Made by a program: the position numbers and the translations under genes
NCBI GenBank assembly: GCA_903854235.1
Contig: CAINVV010000170.1
Location: 1 to 41,419 of the forward strand
From: an uncultured Bacteroidia bacterium
Lineage (GTDB): Bacteria; Bacteroidota; Bacteroidia; Bacteroidales; Prolixibacteraceae
Direction of reading: 5' to 3'
DNA length: 41,419 bases
Shown here: positions 17,561-23,468 of the stretch, piece by piece
How positions within the stretch are numbered: position 1 is the first letter of the stretch
Layout: every line of letters begins with the position of its first letter
The notes under the pieces: model-generated
The model's database searches: none
Seen by the model: only the letters and a program-made list of their open reading frames with translations
Told to the model about the DNA's origin: nothing

Positions 17561-17679
17561 ATGAAAAGTGAAAAATGAAAAGCGATAAGTGAAGATTGGA
17601 AATTGTAGAGGAAGGGTATACGGCGTCTTGCTGCATATTTGGATAGAAGAACAGGCAGGGGCAGCCCTGTATGGCTGCC
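17561..17679. repeat. Composite intergenic repeat, copy C
   Basis: Five heptamers of the type RTGAAAA at 17561-17595 are followed by a half-copy of the palindromic module at 17615-17630 (14 of 16 matches to 10956-10971) and the hairpin GGCAGCC-CTGTAT-GGCTGCC at 17660-17679. The heptamer block 17567-17590 matches 29410-29433 in reverse complement with one mismatch in 24. Confidence 0.82.
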
Positions 17680-17734
17680 TTCAACGATGTTATTTTTACG
17701 GCCGGTTTGTAGCTATCAGTAAATGAATCCAGAT

Positions 17735-18397
17735 TCAGAGTATCACCAGATTGTTCTTCAAGGCAAATTTGACCATCTCGATGGTACTCTTAAATTCAAA
17801 TTTTTGCATGATGTTGTTTTTGTGCGTTTCAACGGTTCTGCTACTGATATTCAGCTTGTCGGCAACTTGCATATTGGAGAAGCCCTCCACATACAATTTG
17901 AGTATCTCTTTCTCGCGCTGGGTCAGTGAATATTTCTTGATGTTTTCGGGATTGGTGCCTTTTTTTACACCTGTCAAGTAGCTCTTCATCAGATTTTTGG
18001 AAATATTCGGTGCAAAATACTCCTCGCCTGCATAAATGGTGCGAATGGCTTCCAAAAGCATCTCCTTGTTGGTGTCCTGTTTGGGCAATATTCCTTTGGC
18101 TCCGGCTTTGATCGCATTGTAAATGTAATCTTCGGTGGTGTACATGGAGAGGATCAATACCTTGATGTTGCTGTTCAATTCCTGTATTCTGTCTGTCAAC
18201 TCTATCCCTGTCATATCCGGCATCGAAATATCGCTGATGACGATATCCGGCAATGTGGTTCCGAGCATTTCCAAAGCTCTTTTCCCTGACGGAGCACTAC
18301 CGACAAAATCTATGTCCGCCTCATCGGTAATCATCGTTTTCACTCCGTCGAGAATAATTTGGTGGTCATCGACCAACAGGATCTTTATTCGGTTCAT
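17735..18397 (-). CDS. NarL/FixJ-family response regulator
   Basis: A 220-residue response regulator. The receiver domain (1-120) has the acidic pair Asp10-Asp11, phospho-acceptor Asp56 in VISDISMPD, and Lys106 in ILPKQ. A LuxR-type helix-turn-helix follows (about 155-215): LTQREKEILKLYVEGFSNMQ, then ADKLNISSRTVETHKNNIM. It is a DNA-binding transcription regulator phosphorylated by the kinase encoded immediately upstream, whose stop overlaps this start by 4 bp (ATGA). Targets are unknown; proximity suggests amtB (see the inverted repeat at 21226). Confidence 0.95.
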   Translation of the reverse strand: MNRIKILLVDDHQIILDGVKTMITDEADIDFVGSAPSGKRALEMLGTTLPDIVISDISMPDMTGIELTDRIQELNSNIKVLILSMYTTEDYIYNAIKAGAKGILPKQDTNKEMLLEAIRTIYAGEEYFAPNISKNLMKSYLTGVKKGTNPENIKKYSLTQREKEILKLYVEGFSNMQVADKLNISSRTVETHKNNIMQKFEFKSTIEMVKFALKNNLVIL

Positions 18398-19809
18398 TCT
18401 TCGGTTGATTTGTTTAGTTTCACTCTGATTGTTGTTCCTTGACTGGGAAAAGTTTCAACATCGAAAGTTCCGTTAAGGAGGATACTTCTTTCACGTATGT
18501 TAAACAAACCTTTGCCTAACCCGAGATTTTCACTGTCAAAATTAAAACCCTTGCCGTTGTCTTCAATCATCAGCACCAGATGGGAATAGGTCTCTGTCAG
18601 ATGAATCTGGATCCGCGTGGCTTCCGCGTGCTTCAACGTGTTGTTCAGTGCCTCCTGAACAATGCGGTACAAATAGATCTTGGTGCGTGGTTCGAGTTCC
18701 GAAAAATCGCCAAAGGCTGAGAACTCTAACTGGATGGTGGTGTTATTTTGTATCTGGTTGCACAAATTTTTCAGCGCAATCTCAATGCCGAATTCAAGTA
18801 TTCCGGCAGGGGCTAGGTCGTAGGATATTTTGCGCAATTCATCAATCGAACTGTTGATCTGTTGTTTCAGCTCACTCGTCTTCTCTTCATTCAATAATTC
18901 CTTCCGGTTGATCAGGTTATCCAGCGTCATTTTAACGGCAATCAATTGTTGAGCAAGTCCATCGTGTAATTCCCGCGCGATGCGGTGCCGTTCAAACTCT
19001 TGCCCATCGTAGAGCGCAGATACCCGCTTGGCCTTTTCGTTCAGCAGCTCCAGCGTATTGTTTTGGATGTCATCTATCATCTGGTTGAAGGTTGAGGCCA
19101 AAACGCCAAATTCGTTTTCCGTTTGGATGTCTACTTTTGCGTCAAAATCACCCGTGCCTATCTTTGCGGCAGCGCTCTTTAATTTCCGGATCGGCACGAC
19201 AATGTCCGAGGTAATGACCTGGGCGATGGAGAAGATCAATAGCAGCACTATCAGTGAAACGAAAATCAAATCGTTTCGCAGGTTGGTGATCGGAACCATC
19301 GCCTCCTTGTAATCAATTTCTGCCACGATGACCCAATCCAGGGCTGCAACATTCAGCTTGTCGAAGGAGCTCAAGCACAATATGCCCCTGTAGTCGGGAA
19401 AAACGGCATTTCCGTTCCCCTGCAGGAAAGCTTTTTTAATGCTGGGCGTTTCGGCTTTGACGGATTGGGGTTGATCCGGAAAGAAACGTGATTTGCTCTT
19501 CAGATAGAAGTCATTTCCAGCGAGGTAGATCTCTCCTGTTTTTCCCAATCCGTTGGTCTGAATGGTGTCGAGCATGATTCTATTGATCTCGTCGCGGTTG
19601 AAATCCATCTTTTTGCTCCTGCAATCGGTCAGATAATTCTCAATTTGCACCTTCTTCAGGTATTTGACCGAGTTGAGCTGCTCGGTTGCCCTCGAAATAA
19701 GCGCCTGCTTGGCTTTGAAATAGGAGTACAGGCCAACCAGCGACAACGACGAAATCCCTACGATGATGTAGAGAAACATGAATTTTCTGATGATGGATTT
19801 CCTGAACAT
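18394..19809 (-). CDS. NarX-type sensor histidine kinase with Cache-like sensor domain
   Basis: A 471-residue membrane kinase. The order is: TM1 (about 10-30), an extracytoplasmic sensor (about 31-178) whose GKTGEIYLAGNDFYLKSKSR resembles the distal part of Cache domains, TM2 (about 180-200), a HAMP linker (about 200-252), HisKA_3 with phospho-His282 (ERHRIARELHDGLAQQL), and HATPase_c with NNTLKHAEA and DNGKGF. The sensor is shorter than a full dCache, and the ligand is unknown. It forms a pair with the overlapping regulator. It lies 81 bp downstream of amtB, with an intrinsic terminator in that gap and only 28 nt between the T tract and its ATG. Confidence 0.93.
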   Translation of the reverse strand: MFRKSIIRKFMFLYIIVGISSLSLVGLYSYFKAKQALISRATEQLNSVKYLKKVQIENYLTDCRSKKMDFNRDEINRIMLDTIQTNGLGKTGEIYLAGNDFYLKSKSRFFPDQPQSVKAETPSIKKAFLQGNGNAVFPDYRGILCLSSFDKLNVAALDWVIVAEIDYKEAMVPITNLRNDLIFVSLIVLLLIFSIAQVITSDIVVPIRKLKSAAAKIGTGDFDAKVDIQTENEFGVLASTFNQMIDDIQNNTLELLNEKAKRVSALYDGQEFERHRIARELHDGLAQQLIAVKMTLDNLINRKELLNEEKTSELKQQINSSIDELRKISYDLAPAGILEFGIEIALKNLCNQIQNNTTIQLEFSAFGDFSELEPRTKIYLYRIVQEALNNTLKHAEATRIQIHLTETYSHLVLMIEDNGKGFNFDSENLGLGKGLFNIRERSILLNGTFDVETFPSQGTTIRVKLNKSTEE

Positions 19810-19837
19810 ATTTAACCAGTGAGAGGCAGAACAAGAT

Positions 19838-19869
19838 AAAAAAAAAGGCCGACTTTAAGATTGTCAGCC
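19838..19869 (-). terminator. Intrinsic terminator between amtB and the histidine kinase
   Basis: On the minus strand a 7-bp stem (GGCTGAC with GTCGGCC, one G·U pair) closes a 9-nt loop and is followed by nine T. It ends 28 bp before the kinase ATG, so it should stop or attenuate transcripts from amtB. Confidence 0.85.
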
Positions 19870-19890
19870 ATTTTTATGTTTGAAGCTTAT

Positions 19891-21141
19891 TTAGATGACG
19901 CCGTCATCGTAGGCTTTCTCACCGTGCAGGGATTGATCCAGCCCTAATTTCTCCTCCTCTTCCGATACCTTAACGGGTGTGATCTTGTTGATGATGATCA
20001 GCATCAAATAGGTGAAAATGAACGCATAGGCGGATGCCGCAACAACTGCCACCAACTGTTTGAAGAAGAACATTCCTCCGCCGTAGATGAGTCCGTCGGC
20101 GCCCGAAGCATTGACCATCTTGGAGGCGAAAACACCCAACAGAATGGTGCCAAAAACGCCACCAATACCATGAACACCCCAAACATCCAACGCATCGTCC
20201 CACTTCATCTTGTTTTTAAACTGTACGGCCAGGTAGCACATGATACCGGCTGCCGTTCCAATGATTGGCGAAGCCCACAGCGGAACAAAACCCGCACAAG
20301 GCGTAATGGTTGCAAGCCCGGCAATAGACCCTGTAAGAAGTCCGATAAACTTGGGTTTGCGTTCTCTGGTATACTCAATCAACAACCATGACATGGTCGC
20401 AAATGATGCTGCTATGTCGGTATTTAAAAAGGCCAGGGAGGTAACATTGTCGACCTGACATTCGCTGCCTGCATTGAAACCATACCAGCCAAACCAAAGC
20501 AAACCACTGCCAATGGCAACCAAAGGAATGCTGTTTGGGGTCGAATTTTTGTCCACCCTTGCTCCAACATACAACACCGATGCCAATGCTGCAAAACCGG
20601 CCGTAGCGTGGACCACGATACCGCCTGCAAAGTCGATGACGCCCCATTGAGCCAATAGACCACCACCCCAGATCATGTGCACAAAGGGATAGTAAACCAG
20701 AATTTGCCATACTGTCAGGAAAAGGAAATAGGATTTGAAGGTTACACGATTGACAAAAGCACCCGTGATCAGTGCCGGAGTAATGATGGCAAACATCATC
20801 TGGTAAGCAATGAAAACCATTTCTGGGATTTTACCATTGCCGGCCCAAAGCGTATCTGTCGCAATTCCCGCAAGGAACGCCTTGTCAAAATTGCCGATAA
20901 TTCCACCTGCACCACCGCTAAAGCAGAGGGAATAACCGAAGAATACCCATAAAACGGTCGTCCAGCCCAGAGACACAAAGCTTTGTATCATAATGGCCAG
21001 GATATTGCGTTTGGTGGCCAACCCACCATAGAAAAATGCCAGTCCCGGTGTCATGAGCATGACCAAACTGGTCGCCAGCAACATAAAAGCAGTTGAACCG
21101 GTATCGAGCGTACCAATGGTCAACAACATAGCGTTTAACAT
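19891..21141 (-). CDS. amtB: Ammonium transporter
   Basis: A 416-residue Amt/Mep/Rh channel of the inner membrane with about eleven membrane segments. The twin pore histidines are His178 (GGIVVHATAG) and His324 (VWGVHGIGG). The Amt signature DFAGGIVVH with Asp170, the opening ATSLVMLMTPGLAFFYGG (about 23-40) and FGWYGFNAGSECQ are all present. The C-terminal tail holds TPVKVSEEEEKLGLDQSLHG, the region that contacts PII proteins in other bacteria. No glnK lies next to it, which is unusual for amtB. It has its own promoter and terminator and is followed by a two-component system in the same direction. Confidence 0.95.
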   Translation of the reverse strand: MLNAMLLTIGTLDTGSTAFMLLATSLVMLMTPGLAFFYGGLATKRNILAIMIQSFVSLGWTTVLWVFFGYSLCFSGGAGGIIGNFDKAFLAGIATDTLWAGNGKIPEMVFIAYQMMFAIITPALITGAFVNRVTFKSYFLFLTVWQILVYYPFVHMIWGGGLLAQWGVIDFAGGIVVHATAGFAALASVLYVGARVDKNSTPNSIPLVAIGSGLLWFGWYGFNAGSECQVDNVTSLAFLNTDIAASFATMSWLLIEYTRERKPKFIGLLTGSIAGLATITPCAGFVPLWASPIIGTAAGIMCYLAVQFKNKMKWDDALDVWGVHGIGGVFGTILLGVFASKMVNASGADGLIYGGGMFFFKQLVAVVAASAYAFIFTYLMLIIINKITPVKVSEEEEKLGLDQSLHGEKAYDDGVI

Positions 21142-21172
21142 AAGTTCATATTTTTAGTTTAATTCAGTTGCC

Positions 21173-21203
21173 TAAAAATAGAGCTATGTAAACAATGGGG
21201 CAA
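21173..21203 (-). promoter_or_regulatory. Candidate amtB promoter
   Basis: On the minus strand TTG (21201-21203) is followed after 20 bp by TATTTTTA (21173-21180), 7 of 8 matches to TAnnTTTG. The expected start of transcription is near 21165, about 25 nt before the amtB ATG. Confidence 0.6.
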
Positions 21204-21225
21204 TAAAGGAATTTCTAAAATGTAT

Positions 21226-21242
21226 CTACGTGATTTACGTAG
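21226..21242. promoter_or_regulatory. Perfect inverted repeat upstream of the amtB promoter
   Basis: CTACGT-GATTT-ACGTAG (arms 21226-21231 and 21237-21242) lies 23 bp upstream of the -33 element, centred near -70 from the predicted start. This is a usual place for an activator site. NarL/LuxR-type regulators bind inverted repeats of about this size, but the protein that binds here is unknown. Confidence 0.45.
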
Positions 21243-21537
21243 GGCAGGCGTTTGGAAGGGATTAACTCGCCGGTGCGGAATACAAACAAGCTCCCCCTTC
21301 GTTTGAGCGTAGCGTTAACGAGGGGTAGCGGGACTTCATCACCGATTTCGCCTTTTTCACGCAGAATTCTGCGCTTGTACTGCTTCATCCTGCCTGATCG
21401 GATCTTCCTGAAACAATTCAATTATGTAAATCAGATAAAATGGTTTAGGTTGGTGGTCAGATTCAAACAGTTCGATTTTGCATTTTTGGCCTCTTTGGAA
21501 GACCTGAGGAAGGGTGGGTTTGGCCCATTTTTGATCG

Positions 21538-21789
21538 GTGACGGACGATAGATCGATGGTGACAGGTCATTTGTGCGTTGTGACAGGCATTGGGACGTTG
21601 GTGTCAAGCCCTTTATGTGTGGTGACAGGCGCTTGGACGCGTGTGACAGGTCAAAAGGGTCGTGTGACAGGGCCAAAGTAGCGGGTGACAAACTATTTTC
21701 GGCCGCTTACAGACGTTGGAAGCGTGGTGACAAGCGTTGTGAGGCTGGTGACACGACCTTTTTGAAAGGTGACCGCAGATGGAGCGTAT
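21538..21789. repeat. Array of twelve 21-bp units with a GTGACAGG core
   Basis: Units start at 21538, 21559, 21580, 21601, 21622, 21643, 21664, 21685, 21706, 21727, 21748 and 21769, exactly 21 bp apart with no slippage. Eight or so positions at the start are kept (GTGACAGG; ten of twelve begin GTGAC, the exceptions being GTGTC and CTTAC). The remaining 13 differ from unit to unit. 21 bp is two turns of B-DNA, so every core faces the same side. One plus-strand frame reads as heptads opening with Gly-Asp-Arg and is open over eleven units (to 21821). A minus frame reads Leu-Ser heptads but is interrupted. It may be a binding array or a decaying coding repeat. Confidence 0.9.
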
Positions 21790-21826
21790 TTCTCATATTA
21801 TGTTTCGCAAGGTGGTTTTGAAAAAG

Positions 21827-21859
21827 TTTTGCTTTTCTCCCAAAAATGTAGTATCTTAA
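21827..21859 (+). promoter_or_regulatory. Candidate promoter of the 21910 gene
   Basis: TTTTG (21827-21831) is followed after 20 bp by TATCTTAA (21852-21859), a partial match to TAnnTTTG. It supports translation starting at the ATG at 21910 rather than at the GTG at 21769. Confidence 0.45.
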
Positions 21860-21909
21860 TAAGCAGTAAGGATTTGCATACACTTAAATCACCCTTAAAT
21901 CTAATTGTG

Positions 21910-22845
21910 ATGAAATCAAGACAAGACAGCAAGTTGAGTATGTACCTCGCGACAAAGGATTTTCTGACCAAGAATGCCGCGGTGGTGAATCCACTTCCGA
22001 ACTATTCGGGCTACTATGACGCCTTCGTGGCGGCCATTGCTAAGATCACGGCCGACAGCGAACAGCAGAAATTCGACAAGAGCGGAAACAAGACCTTCAA
22101 GTTGCAGCAAAAAAATGCCCTGGTGGTACTTACCGTCGACACGGCTCGCCGTTTGCAGCTTTACGCACTGCAAATCAACAATCCGTTGTTACGCTCCGAG
22201 ACCCGGTATACCGAGAGTACACTGCGAAACTCTTCCGACAATGCCTTGCAGAGGGAGGCGCACGGAGTCTGGAGCCGCGCTCAGGAGAACCTGGAGGCAC
22301 TGGCCCCCTATGGCATCACGGCTGCCACCCAGGAGGCCCTGTTAAATGCCGCCAACGGTTACCAGGAAGTGATCCCTAAGCCGAGGGTTGGAACCTCCGA
22401 AACCCACCAGATAACCCTGCAGCTGACCGTAGGATTTGCCGCCGCCGACAGTGCGCTAGAAAACATCGATGGAATGGTGGAGATCGTGCGAATCGCGCAA
22501 GCCGACTTCTACAATGGCTACAGGTCGGTACGGAAGACCATCCATACCGGCCACACACTGATGGCAGTAAAGGGACGGGTCACGGATGCTGCTGACGGGC
22601 AGCCGCTAAAAAACGTGCTGCTCTCCTTTGCCCCGACTGGGAACGGACGAAAACTGCAAATGGCCCAGCTAACCAGGCCTTTGGTCAAGAAAACGGCGAA
22701 GAAAGGGGGCTTCAACGTGAAAATTCTTCCCGCCGGAAGCTATTCCGTTTACATCCAGCGCAGCGGTTATGCCGAGCAAACGGCCACGTTGGCGGTCACT
22801 GAAGGTATTATGAGCGTATTGAATGTGCAGCTGGCGCTGCTCTAG
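21910..22845 (+). CDS. Unassigned protein with C-terminal carboxypeptidase-regulatory-like domain
   Basis: A 311-residue protein with no signal peptide or membrane segment. Residues 1-215 look mainly helical and match no family I recognise (MKSRQDSKLSMYLATKDFL, then a conserved-looking VVNPLPNYSGYYDAF). Residues 220-311 form an Ig-like CarboxypepD_reg domain: VKGRVTDAADGQPLKNVLL, then GGFNVKILPAGSYSVYI and GYAEQTATLAV. The ATG at 21910 is chosen. The open frame extends back to a GTG at 21769, but that would run through the 21-bp array and the candidate promoter. It ends in a GC-rich terminator. The lack of a signal peptide is odd for such a domain, which is usually extracytoplasmic. Confidence 0.8.
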   Translation: MKSRQDSKLSMYLATKDFLTKNAAVVNPLPNYSGYYDAFVAAIAKITADSEQQKFDKSGNKTFKLQQKNALVVLTVDTARRLQLYALQINNPLLRSETRYTESTLRNSSDNALQREAHGVWSRAQENLEALAPYGITAATQEALLNAANGYQEVIPKPRVGTSETHQITLQLTVGFAAADSALENIDGMVEIVRIAQADFYNGYRSVRKTIHTGHTLMAVKGRVTDAADGQPLKNVLLSFAPTGNGRKLQMAQLTRPLVKKTAKKGGFNVKILPAGSYSVYIQRSGYAEQTATLAVTEGIMSVLNVQLALL

Positions 22846-22872
22846 GTTGATTTGTTTTTAGCGTTCAGAAAG

Positions 22873-22898
22873 CAAAGCCCCGCGGAAGCGGGGCTTTG
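22873..22898 (+). terminator. GC-rich hairpin terminator
   Basis: A perfect 11-bp stem (CAAAGCCCCGC with GCGGGGCTTTG) closes a GGAA tetraloop 27 bp after the stop codon of the 21910 gene. The T tract after it is weak (TGATTTT). Confidence 0.8.
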
Positions 22899-22960
22899 TG
22901 ATTTTCCATGTTTGCCAAAACAGGGGAATGACATTAATTTTTTGGGCAGATTGGAGTTTA

Positions 22961-23003
22961 TCGTTATAAACGATTGATTATTAAACCCTCGTTGCAAACG
23001 AGG
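22961..23003. repeat. Two short inverted repeats
   Basis: TCGTT-ATA-AACGA (22961-22973) and CCTCGTT-GCA-AACGAGG (22987-23003) share a CGTT/AACG core. A related imperfect hairpin lies near 21288-21324. They look like dispersed REP-type hairpins. No gene is seen from 22846 to 23468. Confidence 0.6.
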
Positions 23004-23144
23004 AGTAGCTGGGCTGTTGACTCTTTATTTTTGGCAATGGGTAAATCGTTTTGTCCAAATGCCAACCGTTTTTTGAATGAAAATGAGTAGTTCAAACTAT
23101 CGAAGGATTCTAAATCCACACAAAAATTAGGTTCTTTGGTTAAC

Positions 23145-23333
23145 AGATTACTTCTCAGCCTACGGCGGTTCACAATGACAAGGTCAAAGGGAATGACGGT
23201 GAGCGGTAAAAGGGAGGACGGTTCAGCATAACTTAAGAAAACCTAATTTTCGCCTGTCCTCCCTTTTACCGCTCACTCTACTCTAAGGATGATTCGTCAT
23301 TGCGAGCGAGAAGAACGAAGTGCGAAGCAATCT
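23145..23333. repeat. REPIN-like nested inverted repeat
   Basis: The outer pair is 23145-23181 (AGATTACTTC...CACAATGACA) and its inverted relative at 23295-23333 (CGTCATTGCGAGC...GAAGCAATCT). The inner pair is a perfect 21-bp inverted repeat, 23199-23219 with 23256-23276, around 36 nt. The outer sequence is the common ATTGCGAGC/GAAGCAAT dispersed repeat type. No transposase is near it. Confidence 0.75.
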
Positions 23334-23368
23334 ATTGCCTTCCAGATCTCGGTTTATTGCCCCCCCTC

Positions 23369-23415
23369 AAAAAAAAATGATAAACCAGGACTTTCACTTC
23401 CCAATTTATCATTTT
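23369..23415 (-). terminator. Intrinsic terminator of the M13 peptidase gene
   Basis: On the minus strand the 11-bp stem AAAATGATAAA / TTTATCATTTT (23405-23415 with 23374-23384) with a 20-nt loop runs into T (A run 23369-23377, partly in the stem). It lies about 55 bp past the M13 stop codon. Confidence 0.7.
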
Positions 23416-23420
23416 GTCTG

Positions 23421-23466
23421 TTAGCTGTTAGTCATTAGCATATTAGCATATTAGCAAATTAGCATA
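23421..23466 (-). repeat. Octamer tandem repeat abutting the M13 stop codon
   Basis: Four units TTAGCATA, TTAGCATA, TTAGCAAA and TTAGCATA (23435-23466, period 8) are preceded by two 7-bp variants (TTAGCTG, TTAGTCA). They end 2 bp before the stop codon of the minus-strand M13 gene. The sense reading is TATGCTAA. Confidence 0.85.
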
Positions 23467-23468
23467 TG

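Noticed and set aside
17660-17679. GGCAGCC hairpin as terminator of the response regulator gene
   Set aside because: No T tract on the minus strand, and the same hairpin recurs as a dispersed repeat at other sites.
21215-21421. 68-codon minus-strand open frame upstream of amtB
   Set aside because: No recognisable domain, and it overlaps the inverted repeat and promoter-proximal region of amtB.
21538-21789. The 21-bp array as a CRISPR
   Set aside because: Only about 8 bp are conserved per unit and the variable part is 13 bp, far shorter than any CRISPR repeat or spacer; no cas genes nearby.
22964-23173. 69-codon minus-strand open frame
   Set aside because: It runs through inverted repeats, has no family features and no start signal; more likely relic or chance.
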